Shown: positions 44,899 through 56,559 of the stretch, piece by piece
Layout of the letters: each line of letters begins with the position of its first letter
How positions within the stretch are numbered: the stretch's first letter is position 1
DNA from: Termitomyces sp. T153
Lineage: Eukaryota; Basidiomycota; Agaricomycetes; Agaricales; Lyophyllaceae
Assembly: GCA_018296165.2 (NCBI GenBank)
Contig: JACKQL020000008.1
Coordinates: forward strand, 1,302,001-1,366,000
DNA: 64,000 nucleotides
Reading direction: 5' to 3'
The notes under the pieces: generated by a model
The model's input: only the letters and a program-made list of their open reading frames with translations
What the model was told of the DNA's origin: nothing
Database searches by the model: none
Position numbers and translations under genes: made by a program

Positions 44899-47173
44899 AT
44901 TAAACGATGTACTCTGCGGAATCGGTCAGGCCCTCAAACTACTATTAATCAATGGTGATGGGCGATAACAAGTTGAGGCTCCCTCGCCTCTTTTTTTTTT
45001 ATTTCTGTCGGCAGGTTTCAGATTTACCTGTGAAAGAACCTTTGCTCGATGACGGCACTGTATGTAGTCTATAAAATCGGTTGCCTCTATTGACATCAAT
45101 GATGATCATCGTAAAACGCTAAATCTAAGTAAGAGGGTTGTCGAGCTATGCTACTAGCTAACGAACTCCGGGGGACTCGGGGCTTCCAACTTATTCAATA
45201 TAGTTAACTCTTCTGGCCCCCTACAATGAATTCTTCCAGCTGACTGTCGCGGGCTCGGATGACCCCTTGAAATTAGATTCACGAAAGGCTTGTAATCAAT
45301 ACTAGGATCTCGCCTCTTTGAGTATCATTTTTAACTGCAAGTTAAATGCCATTCGCAGAACCGCAAACTCATTCTTGTCTGTCCAGCGGTTGGCCTTTAT
45401 GTTTTCTCAAATCTCAACTTATACTTCCTCCGAGTCAATAATTAGTTCTGGATGCTGTCCATCAGGCCTTGGCATTTACTAATCATGACGAACAGGGCAG
45501 GGTCAAGAACAGGCCAACTGAGCTTTTTATGACTGATTGTTCGAATAGTTCGACGATTTAATAACAAGCTGCTCTCATCATGTTCACTTGTCCGCGTCTA
45601 TATTCGGATAAAGCTCGAACGATGCATCTCAGAAACCCGCGCTCGGTCTTGAAACTGTACTACATTATGCTACGTCAGAGGTGTCAACAAGCCATTCCAC
45701 AGCGCTCCAAGTTACCGACATGGTGGCATCATGTCGTACATTTCGGTAAACGACATCGAAAGGCACAATGATTGGTTGGGCGCATGTAGAATATCTTATC
45801 TGAACCAATGAAAAGACCATCCGACAACAGGTGCATCTCTTTGATTTAACGATGTCTCATATCAACACGAATGCTCGTCATTCGGTCCAGGAACCCGGGG
45901 AAGCTTGTAAACAGGTGCCACGCGATAGAGAGCATGCCTTCAAGGTTCAAGTTTGTGATGATATAATTTGGGATGTGACGAAAATGCCAAACGGACAAGC
46001 TGAGTGTTCTGTCGATACGATTTGTCAATGCGCATTTGGTGCAGGGGAATGCTCAGGCGTCAAGATCACCTGCAGAATCCGAATAGTGTTGGGCAATCAT
46101 CAAATCTGAATGTTCGATATTCGGTCAAACTTGTTGCGTGTAGCGGTCAGGGTCTTGAAAAGTTCCGGACGGCATCTGTGTATCGCAAATTTCCTAATCC
46201 AGCTGTTTAGAATCGCACGGTGGGATTCGGAGGTCGAAAGAGTTTATTTGTTTGATGATTCCACTCTCAAGAAAGGAAGGCGAGCGCCGGAATACAGTCT
46301 TTTTTCGTCTCTTCTCGAACCGCTCGCGGAGAATTGGGACACATAAAATGAGACATCCTGAATACCTGCAGTGTGAGAACCAAAGGCACAATCAAAGAGC
46401 CGTAGTACAAACAGTATAGTTGTTCCGAGGAAACATTGAATTGAGAAACATGAGGCAGACGAGCGATGGTACTGTATCCGAACATTTATGGCAGTATCAA
46501 ACCGACACGGAGGGTGAGGTCATGGTGCTTGGATTCGACTGGCTAGGGGTCATCCAGACTCTCAGCGGAGGAGCGTTGATTACGGTCACCCTGGAGCGCG
46601 TTTTGTGCAATCTATATCAAGAAGGCCGGCACGATAATGAGACGCAATTCCTGTGTACATCCTCAACTTCTGACTCAAGCAGAGAAGCTTATGATCATCG
46701 ATGAGCGAGGGAAACATCTATCCAATCTTGCATACATGATGACATAAGCCATGCCATAATACTAAGGGCAAAACGTGCGCCCACCACGAGGACAGAGTGG
46801 GGCAATGGGACCTTTCATCTGGTAAGTAGGTGGCAATATGTATTTTCGTAAGGTAGTAGGTCTTCTGTTCTGTTCTCTTGGACACAGGACTCAGCAGCCT
46901 CCCTCAAAGAGACTTTGGAGTTTACTTCAAAGTAAAGCATAGAGCAAGTCAAAAAATCATCAGCTGAGAAGAAGCACCAAAGTTCAAACACTTGAAGTTG
47001 GAAGGTTACAACGGTTACGGCCGTACCACGCATGTCACATGTTCACGTGATGATACTATCTGTGACTCAATTATAGAAATTGAATGTTAATGTGAACTGC
47101 TTGGTTGGTGGCTCGGAGTAAAACTCAAGTTTGCCTTCTACCTCTGCAGATTCATCTCTATTTTCTTTATTAT
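44899..47173. other. 2.3-kb intergenic region, no recognised gene
   Basis: Normal CG content. Short open frames exist on both strands (for example 45831-46109 plus and 46420-46704 plus), but none has a recognisable domain or convincing splice context. A poly-T run lies at about 44992-45000. Confidence 0.4.
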
Positions 47174-49289
47174 ATGAGCGTTACGACACATGTTCAGGGC
47201 GATCAAGCTTGCACAGAAATCCTATCATCTCCGAAGCGACGCATACCAACAACCGCTGAGCCAACCTTAAATGAACTCTGGAAATGGACGCTTACCCGTG
47301 AAGCTATCGCGTCATGCTTTGTCAACGATGTCCTCGTGATGAAGGAGAACTCGACCAAAGGCAAGTTCTGCAACGCACACCTGGAGAGTTCTCCGACTGA
47401 TCTCATTCAAAGAAGTTGATTTTTATTGGTTGGGTCGTGTACCATGCAGAAGTGTGAGGATTGCAGGACTTCTAGTGGGTATTCAGGTGTATGAGAAGCG
47501 TATACGCTATACAGGTGATTCAGTATGGTCAATACAGCAATAATGAGCTCAAGTGCTTTTTCAAGTGGACGACGGAACAGCTGTTGTAGACTGTCTCCAT
47601 AAACAATCGCCTCCCCCTCGTTCTTCAGTCAAGGACACAACAGATAGTAGAAACCCTCCCATGAACACAAAATCGAAAGCTCTATCTTGGCAGCCAAAAC
47701 CTCTTGCTCGAGTTGGAAACTCTATCATTGTGACTGGGAGAGTAATTAGAAAGTACGACACAAGGGAAATTATCGTTGAAAGTATAGGTGCGTATTGAAT
47801 CTCTCGAACACTCTTCTTTTTAATCCTGCTTAGGTAAAGTCAGTCGAAACGACGAGGTTCAACACTGGGCGCGTGTACATCAGTTACATGCAGAACACTA
47901 CTTTCTGTCTACACTCTTTGAGATTCCAACGCTATCTTCTTCTCCATGCGAAGTCTCTACCATCGTAGCTCCAGCTACACCCGTAAAAAACGTAGCCACA
48001 TTTAGACACGATGTCTGTGATGCTGAAGCATTGATGCCTGCTACAGCCCTGGCTATTTCTCAGAATACGAGTACCCCAGCTTCAATTCAAACGACGCCAA
48101 GCACTACTCGTACTATCAGCCCTTCTCCGTCCCTAACTTCGAGTCCTGCGAAGTCAGCTGCTACACAGGTACATCCACTCTTTCCACGTCTACGGCTTCT
48201 CATGAATGATCTCTCTAGTCTCCTCAGAAACTTCGCCATCCTTCGCGTCTTCATTCCCGAGATCTCAATGGCAATACCTTCCGCATTTATGTGAAGCATT
48301 ACATGGATCGCATGGTCTATGACAGTCCTACATCCGAAGCAGATAATGAGTCCGACACTCGTTTCATTGACGAATGCCCCACGACCCCTACAAGACCCTC
48401 CCCGCATTTTGCAACAGATGATACACCACGTGCAGGCTCTTCGAAGCCACCCGAATTAAGCAAAGCACCCCGGCCACGTATATCACCACTCTCCTTTGAT
48501 GGACAGCTCCACCTCGAGCACTCCTCTACTGTAAAGGATACTCCCATCATGAAAGGCTTCACACTCTCGTATCTACGACGCGTCCCTGAACTGGCTGACA
48601 TGGCCAAACGCGTGGTGAAAGCCGTTACAAAGCGGCGCCTACGCGAAGAACGTCACAAGGCTAAGGAAGCAGCAGCAGCTCGCTCCGTTAAGTCCACACA
48701 AGCGAAGCCCAGCACAGGGCCTCGTACTGGCACAGTCATGCAAGTTGAGGGAGGAAATGGTCCTCGTATCAAACGGCTTTTTCAGGCGACGATCGTTCAG
48801 CTTCTCAAAGAGGGGAGCATTGTCCTATGGGATGGTCCTATTTATCCGTGCCCTACTGCTGATAAACCGAAGGAACAGGTGGGCGGACTGTGGAAGGCAA
48901 ACGTTACATCGACATCGACGGATAGTACGCTTTTATCAGCTGGTAGCGTGACAATCATTGGGGATGAGGGGGAAGAAGACGTACTTTCCGAGCCAGACAA
49001 CAACGAGGAAGCGTATGTACCGCTGTCGCCAGCGTTCCTCGCGGAGGTCGTGGAGGAGGCGATTGGGAAGCTTACGTGCTCGCCGACGGTACCAGGGTTA
49101 GCTAGAGGGAAGAAGCAGAATAACAAGTGGTCTCGTGCTACGACGAAGGAGGGGATATTGGCGTTCTTGAGGAAGGATGATCGGTGGCGGTATCTGAGTG
49201 AGTGGAATATAAGGGAAGCACTGGATGTTCTAGAGGTGGAGCAGAGAGCATGGTGTATCGGAAGGGGATTGTGGGAGTTGAGTTTGTAA
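47174..49289 (+). CDS. STN1: STN1, CST telomere-capping complex subunit
   Basis: Five exons (47174-47360, 47416-47514, 47566-47787, 47834-48168, 48219-49289) encode 637 residues; all junctions keep the frame. Stn1 binds single-stranded telomeric DNA as part of the CST complex with Ten1 and a Ctc1/Cdc13 protein and recruits polymerase alpha. The OB fold is seen at about residues 62-180: FYWLGRVPCRSVRIAGLLVG, VYEKRIRYTVDDGTAVVDC and SIIVTGRVIRKYDTREIIVE. The C-terminus (GILAFLRKDDRWRYLSEW, then IREALDVLEVEQRAW) is a winged-helix domain. The middle is Ser/Thr/Pro-rich and probably disordered. The first intron starts GCAAGT, a GC-AG intron. The ATG at 47174 precedes a conserved AEPTLNELWKWTL segment. 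Confidence 0.88.
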
Positions 49290-49654
49290 TACTATTTCTC
49301 ATAATTCTGGGACTGCTTACAAGTACTCATGGATGTACTGTTATAAATTCTAAGTACAAAATGTTTATATTGATACGATACACGACATATATATATATAT
49401 TCTTTCTGACAGATTTCGGGATGGACAATTGCGCAGCAATCGCATCGCTGAACAATGCTATCATAACCGAAGAATGCTATCATAATCGCTGCGGTGAGCA
49501 CAGCGCTGCTAGTCAGCGATCAACTGCGGAGGTGTCACTGAAAACAAGGTACACCGCCACAATAACATCCGTGATCCATACATAGGTCGGTGACTTCCGA
49601 GATAACCCTCCGTCCACTACTCCCCTCCTTCTTTCTCTCTCTGCTACCGTTATC
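49290..49654. promoter_or_regulatory. STN1-fimbrin spacer, probable fimbrin promoter and 5' UTR
   Basis: 365 bp between two plus-strand genes. Contains (AT)n at 49385-49400 and pyrimidine-rich TTCTTTCTCTCTCTGC just before the fimbrin ATG, a common feature of fungal core promoters. No specific binding site identified. Confidence 0.4.
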
Positions 49655-52054
49655 ATGGAGGCTTTAAAGCTCCAGAAGAAATTTCCTGAGGTCTCGCGGG
49701 AAGAAATGTTCAGTCTCATTAATCGTTTCAAGTGAGACCCGATGTTACGACATTTCGTAAAGGGGAACACTGATGAGTTGGATCAACTTGTAGTGCCATC
49801 TCGACGGACACTCCTGGACGTGTAGACAAGTCTTCTGTTCTACACGCACTCCAAAATAGTGGAGAATCGTACGATAAGGCGCGTGAAACCTTGAAGAACG
49901 TCAGCGTTGACGCGAGTGGAAAAGTTGAACTCGAGGACTGGGTGGAGGTGCGAGTTGTCATCTACTACATATTCTTTCACTCACTGTAAATGATTGTTTC
50001 TAGTTGAATGTCAAACTAAAGTCTCAAGCTGCTAGCAGCTCCTTGACCACCAAAGCCGGCAAAGTGACTGTTCAGGGTTCGAATGCCAATGTGAGCCACA
50101 CCATCAACGAAGACGAGCGTACCGAGTTCACGAGTCACATTAATCTGGTATGTGGTTCACTTCTAATCTTCGACGTTGCATAGATTTATCAAATGTCTTT
50201 CAGGTCATTGAGAATGACCCTGACATTGGCGATCGCTACCCTATCCCGACAAATACCATGCAGTTATTCGACGAGTGCAAGGATGGTCTCATCCTTTGCA
50301 AACTTATCAACGATTCTGTTCCAGACACCATCGATGCTCGTGTACTGAACAAGTCCACCGGGCGGAAACCCCTTAACGCCTTCCAGATAACCGAAAACAA
50401 TAACATCGTCATCACATCCGCTAAAGCTATCGGTTGTTCTGTTGTTAACATCGGCCCAACGGATATTGCAGAGGGTAGAGAGCATCTTATTCTCGGTCTG
50501 ATTTGGCAGATCATCCGGAGGGGGCTTCTCGCACAAGTTGATATCAAGATCCATCCGGAGCTATATAGGCTCTGTGAAGATGGTGAAACCATTGACGATC
50601 TTCTACGCTTGACACCGGACCAAATCCTTTTGCGTTGGTTCAACTATCACCTCAAGGCTGCCGGCTCCAAGAGACGGTGCGTTTGTGAACAAGGCGGACA
50701 TCTACTGAAACTGATGACGTCATTCAGAGTGAATAATTTCAGCAAAGATGTGTGCGATGGCGAGAACTACACTGTCCTTCTGCATCAACTTCAGCCCGAG
50801 CAGTGTTCTCTTGCACCGCTACAGACATCTGACCTTCGCGCTCGTGCGGAACAGGTATGACTCCTTACTTCATCATTCCTGAAGGGGGGCCTAACGTTTG
50901 TCGAAGGTACTCCAAAACGCGGACAAGATCAAATGCCGCAAATTCCTTACCCCGTCTTCACTTGTCTCCGGAAATCCGCGCCTTAATCTTGCTTTCGTCG
51001 CCAACCTTTTCAACACGCATCCTGGACTTGAGCCGCTCGACGAACAGGAGGCGAAAGACTATGGCGCTGTCGAGGACTTTGATGCCGAAGGCGAGCGCGA
51101 GGCACGCGTATTCACTCTTTGGCTTAACTCGCTCAACGTCGAGCCGGGTGTCTTTAACCTTTTCGAGAACCTCAAGGATGGCCTCGTTATTTTACAAGCC
51201 TTCGATAAGGTGTTACCCGGGAGTGTCATCTGGCGTCGCGTGTCGAAACCTAAAGAGGGTGCAGGTCCCGCGTCATATGCAAGTGGCGGATTTGTGGGAG
51301 AGGGCGACGAGGAAGCGGAGGATATCGGTGTGACGCCCAATCAAAGCACTCTTTCGAGATTCAAAGCAGTGGAGAACACGAACTATGCTGTTGATCTCGG
51401 CAAACAGAATGGTATGCACTTGGTGGGCATTCAGGGTGCTGATATCGTTGATGGAAGGAAGACACTTGTCCTTGGACTTGTATGGCAACTCATGAGGTGA
51501 TTACATTTTAACGTTCTCTTGGACTAGATTAATGTTGGCTCGTGAATGTAGAATGAGCATCACCAAGACTCTATCGGACCTGTCCAGCAGCGGAAGGCCA
51601 ATCACTGACACCGAGATGCTTAAATGGGCAAACGCGACCGCACAACGCGCTAAGCCCAACGTACGCACTATTCGCTCGTTCAAAGATCCCTCGATCACCA
51701 CAGGTCTTTTCTTCCTCGATCTTCTCGACTCCATCCGACCGGGCATTGTCGACCCTAACCTTATCATCAGTGTTTCAGAGACAGGTCCCTACGACGACCG
51801 GAGACAGAATGGTAAAACATACTTCTCCATGTATCTTCGAAATTGAACTGACATGGAACTTGCAGCTAAATTGGCGATCTCAATTGCGAGGAAGATGAAT
51901 GCGTTGATCTTTCTGGTCCCAGAAGATATCGTCGATGTCAGGCCACGCCTCGTTAGTAACACTTATTGAACCTTATGAACACTTTCTGACCGAATCCTTT
52001 CCTTCCCAGATCTTGACATTCGTTGGGAGCTTGATGAGTATCTCGCAGCAGTGA
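49655..52054 (+). CDS. SAC6: fimbrin (plastin), actin-bundling protein
   Basis: Nine exons (49655-49731, 49794-49947, 50004-50147, 50204-50676, 50728-50854, 50907-51496, 51552-51811, 51866-51951, 52010-52054) give 651 residues, the usual fimbrin length. All introns are 51-62 nt GT-AG. The N-terminal EF-hand region (residues about 10-80, SVDASGKVELEDW) is followed by four calponin-homology domains at about 126-240, 268-370, 395-515 and 533-640. Characteristic segments are FDECKDGLILCKLINDSVPD, LNKSTGRKPLNAFQITENNN, DVCDGENYTVLLHQL, FTLWLNSLNVEPGVFNLFEN and DPSITTGLFFLDLLDSI. It cross-links actin filaments in cortical patches and at hyphal tips. Ends FVGSLMSISQQ. Confidence 0.95.
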
Positions 52055-53431
52055 TGAAACAAAACTGTGGTTAGCTACCATAGATTGAAGGATCCAAATA
52101 CATTTCCAGCATATGTGATTTCACTGGAGAGATAGACATAGTATGTAGATACTAAATTTGTACTGTTTACATCATGATAATGTTGATTATCGGTTGTGAG
52201 GGACAGGATGATATCATTTTAGTTGCCAGTCACTTGCCGCAGATGACATCCCGTGACATGTCCCCAGAAGTATGCGGTATGTGGCAGTGGTGACGAAGTT
52301 TTGAGGAAATTAAAGGACAATACATACCAATAATGGCTCAGCATACATCTCACAAACGTGGAGTAGATTGCCGCAGGTTGGAGGGTGGTGTCGACCATCA
52401 AAGACGCTCGAGTGCCATATTTGTCTGGTGTATGACATGTGGCATTTTATCATGGCAGTCTGAGAACACTCGGCCGCAAATTCTGCATATTACAGAAGTC
52501 TCGCTTTTCCTGTTACAGGAACACCAACCTCTGCCTCGTCCCAAATTGAAAATTGAAACTTGACACTACTTACGTGCCCAAGAAAATGAAACTGCTTGGT
52601 TCTACATAGGGAATAAAGACACGGAAAGGTGTAGTTTGTAGGTTCCTCAGCTTATTACAGTGTACTGGGCCTCGGCCTCGAGGCGTACAGTATGTGATAA
52701 TCTCATCAATGATGACTCGCTCCACCACCGTTCTTGATCGGACGACTACTTTTAGTTAAGTTGAGAAAGGGACGAATCAGCCTTGCTAGATCATAGATAC
52801 ATGTCTCAATCACATCGCTTGTCCAAAAAAATCACGGCGGAAACCAGTAGACGTGTTTCAAGAAATTTTACAAAACAATAGTTGCCATCTCTGAAAAAAC
52901 ATCAATCAGATAGAGTTTTCCGGTGAGAGTACTTATATCAGCGGCCCTGTCGGGCCACGCCAAACAATACACCGAGTTCGATATGATAAAAATTGAAAAA
53001 GACAGCTCTTTAACAGTACGAAAGCGCGCCTTTTTCGGCAAAGGATTGTATCATGTTGGCTATTGCAATTGCAAACCTCATGGGAACAAAAACGAAAGAC
53101 ACTTGGCCAACACAGATCGACCGATCACTTCCTTCGACACAGTCACGTGTTTATTTCCCTTGGCGCCATGCTTGGCCATGATGGCCATGATTATGGAACA
53201 AACTATAGAAAAAACGTTCTCGTCTACGGAAGATCAGAATTTATATGGGGGCTCGTTGCTACCGCGATGGGTGATCGGGCCCCCGTTTAAATAAGCGTGA
53301 CCTCTTCTCCTCGTTTTCGACGGCTGTTTTTTCTTTGCGCCTTGTAGCGACCTCGTCATTTTGCCATAGCAGACCATAAATCTCTTGCGTTCAGACACTT
53401 TCGTTTACGCTGTTTGTAGCTCAGAGCGATA
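52055..53431. other. 1.4-kb intergenic region, no recognised gene
   Basis: Fimbrin 3' flank and bestrophin-like 5' flank. Two plus-strand open frames (52333-52563, 52923-53294) lack domain features, splice context and protein-like composition, so they are not called. Confidence 0.4.
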
Positions 53432-55677
53432 ATGGTCGCACATAATCCTCTTTTCCATGGAACATGGACAGTCAAACGTTTCAATGCAACTGTGATCAAC
53501 GATATCTGGCCTGAGGTACTGTTCTTCACCCTCATCGCCACCAGTACGTGTTACATTAACAACCAGTTGGGCCAAGAAACTCGCTGATATTTTGTCTCCA
53601 GTGGTGTCCACGGTGTCCAAATTGACGCCGCACCAATTGGTTATTCCCAGCACTCTCCTGACTGTACTGGGTACCGTACTCGGTCTCGTTATCTCCTTCA
53701 GAACGACATCGGCATATGAGCGGTGTGTAGGTCATTTTATTGACATGACGTGGTTTAATTAGTGTCAAAAGGTATCAAGAGGGCAGAAAGCTGTGGACAA
53801 ATATAGCGGTCGCGTCGAGGAATCTTGCCACGTTTGTAAGACTCTTCATGACAATTTTGTGGCGGATTATAACATATGTCGTATATCCAATAGTTCTGGA
53901 TCCATACTCCCGCAAAGCGAGTTATTCCAGACACGTCTGAAGAAGAGATAAAGTTGAGAGTGATCATGGAAAAGAAGACCATGATCAACTTGGTAAGCGT
54001 CTCATGGTGTTACCACACAAAACACTGATCGTCTTTTTCAAAAAAAGATTCAAGCATTTTCTGTTTCTGTAAAAGTATGTGATCACATCTTTTCGTGTAC
54101 GTTTTTCTGAACTTTTCTTGTAGCATTTTCTCCGAAGTGAACCTGGAGTGTACTATCAGGACCTCTACCCTTTGATCTGCTTCCTTCCCCGCTACGCCAA
54201 TGAAGGCGCTTCTTCGGATGACAAACTTCCCTTGTGGAGCTCGTCTGATGATTATGAGGAGGTGCACAAGAATAGGACCAAGGCCAACTCTAATCCTCGT
54301 TCCGCTGCAGACACCCCGAACCACCACCACCCGCAGCGCACCGAATCTCTTCCGACTCACTCACGGAATGACAGTCCAGTAGAGGACAGCAAGTCCGAGA
54401 TTTCGTGGTTGCGTTCTCTTGGACGGATCAGTAACGGACAGAGTCGTTCGCGTCGCAATACTTTCGATCCTGAGAAGGTGTTGCCAGAAGTTGACAGTCA
54501 CCATCCTCTGAAACCTGCACGCAACCCGCCTCCATCGTCGATCTATGATTATATCCCCCTTTTGAGGTTTTTTGTGTGGTGTGGCAGGGTGCTAATGAAC
54601 AAGAGGTTGACAGAGCATGAGATGCAGGAGAGGCTGAAAAGGAAGAAACTTGACCAGATAGAGAGCAATGTCCCTATGGAAATCTGCCTAGTACTGTCGG
54701 GGTGAGAATTTTCAATTGGTTGTCCTTCGTGAGGCTGATGGTTTCAATATCCAATAGCTATACCGCGTGTAAGTCGATGCCTAAAAGTTCCGATGACGAC
54801 TTCACCTGATAGTCTGGTTGTAGCTCTCATGCAGGCAGGCCTTTTACAACCAGCCGTTTCATCCGCAATGGTTGCCAATATCTCCTCATTGCAAGACACA
54901 ATGTCCAACCTTGAGCGGATTAGGAATACCCCTCTGCCATTCGCCTACCAAGCTCACTTGAGGATGTCTTTGTGGTATGATTGCCTGGTACCATTTCATC
55001 GCCAAGATATCTGATCCCTCCACCTCAGGTTGTACCTCTTGTTTCTTCCCGTACGCATCGCGTTTTCTCACATCAAACCGCTTAACGTACTTCTGTACTG
55101 GACAGTTTCAAATTTACAACCCCTTTGGATGGTGGACGATACCAGGAACAACATTTGCATCGTTCCTTCTTTTGGGCTTTCTTGAGATCGGACAAGAAAT
55201 GTGTGTTGAAATTCCCTCAATCAAGATTTTTTTGTTCGACTACACATGTTTCGTAGTGAGAATCCGTTCAATTACGACCTGAATGATCTCGACTTGGATC
55301 ATTTCTGCCTTGCCCTGCAACGCGAGCTCCATGAAATCACCGCTGTACGCTTCTCTTCCTGACCTCTTGTGTCTCGGCCTCACGCGTCCTTTCCTCTGTA
55401 CAGTACACCAACCCTGACGTCTTCTCTTTTGTCTTCAGTGCATGGTGGGTGTTTGTCACATGCTCATTGCCGACATGTTATAATTGACTATTTCGTTCAA
55501 CAATTCAGGAACCATCCCTTCGCACCCGCGGACAGGCGTAATGCAGCTGAAATAATCAGCCATGAGGACTACACCGTTCCTCACGACAAGACTGCACCTA
55601 ATCCTGGTATGGAGAGTGTCCGCCGTACACTGGTCAAGAGCTGGAGGGAAGTCGACTCGACTACTCGTCACACATGA
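53432..55677 (+). CDS. bestrophin-like / UPF0187 family channel protein
   Basis: About 13 exons, roughly 525 residues. N-terminus MVAHNPLFHGTWTVKRFNAT, then a membrane segment (WPEVLFFTLIATMVSTVS). The family signature follows: TVLGLVISFRTTSAYERYQE and GRKLWTNIAVASRNLAT. MEKKTMINLI, QAFSVSVKHFLR and GVYYQDLYPLICFLPRYA come next. A Ser-rich cytosolic insert (54230-54530) follows, then RIRNTPLPFAYQAHLRMSLW, membrane segments (NPFGWWTIPGTTFASFLLLG), FLEIGQEIENPFNYDLNDLD and a short tail. Exons at 54048-54074 (27 nt), 54758-54768 (11 nt) and 55029-55050 (22 nt) are microexons. The exon at 53894-53993 holds one base too many for the best upstream frame. Either the donor at 53832 is used instead of 53836, or there is a frameshift. 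Likely an anion channel; location not predictable. Confidence 0.8.
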
Positions 55678-56559
55678 CCTGTTGCCTAAGTCTTTACGGA
55701 CGTCCTCACCGGTTGTATTTATCCTTTTTGATTGTTATGATTGGTTTCCTTAAGAGCCGGACTCTCAATGGGTATCGTAATTGGAAGTTTTTGGTAGTTT
55801 CTTTCCTTGTTATGACTGTGACGGGTATTGTACATGAATTTATGCGATCGAAGCTATAATACCTGAGATATGCGCAGCACTTTATTTATTCGAGGATTGT
55901 TGGGAAACCTGCCAAAAATGTCAGCCACTTGAACTTGAGACGAAATTGCTGATTGCTAAGTTTTCAACGTCTGTCCGTGACAAGCAAGCAGCCTTACTGC
56001 AAGTGCCCCTATGTGCCCATGAGTGCCGCACACCCAGTGTGAGATCCCCTAGTCGTACCAATGAGTACATTGAGCGGTATCGCGTTACCCTAGTTGCCTA
56101 TTAGTCTGAGTTTCGATGTCCTACTAAGCATTTCATTCGACTACAGTGTCTGATATTGAAAAATTTGGCAGAATCACCATAAGTATGTATGACATATCAC
56201 AACCGAGGTTTTAGCTGCAAAGATTGAAGGATCTATTTGAGATACGCTGCCTGCACCGAATCTTTCCATCAAACCATTGACACCCAATTCTAGTGACTAA
56301 ATCTAAATCCACAAAGCCAAAACACACGGATACAAACATAAAATCAGCGACAAACATGCATTGTAGGAGTCATGGGAGGCGGTTGAGGAAATATCTTCGC
56401 AGTGGTCATGGTTGTACAAAACTCAATTTTCATGAATCCTGTCCTGAAGAAGATGCATAGAACGTTGCCAATGACCGGATCTTCCAAACTGTACTAAGGC
56501 TGAGACCCCGATATCCCAATCTCGTACCAATTAACGAGGAGAGTGCGGTCCCAAGGTCT
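55678..56559. other. intergenic region between convergent genes
   Basis: 3' flanks of the bestrophin-like gene (plus) and kinase 1 (minus). The open frame at 55674-55859 with a hydrophobic stretch overlaps the end of the upstream gene and is probably 3' UTR. Nothing else recognised. Confidence 0.4.

Noticed and set aside
45831..46704. Small plus-strand ORFs between the tRNAs and STN1
   Set aside because: No domain, no splice signals giving longer products, and comparable frames on the other strand.
48087..48407. 106-codon minus-strand ORF
   Set aside because: Shadow of STN1 exons 4 and 5 on the opposite strand.
52923..53294. 123-codon ORF upstream of the bestrophin-like gene
   Set aside because: Composition is not protein-like and it ends just before a gene start; probably promoter DNA.
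55674..55859. 61-codon ORF with a hydrophobic stretch after the bestrophin-like gene
   Set aside because: Overlaps the stop codon region of the upstream gene, no family resemblance; more likely 3' UTR.
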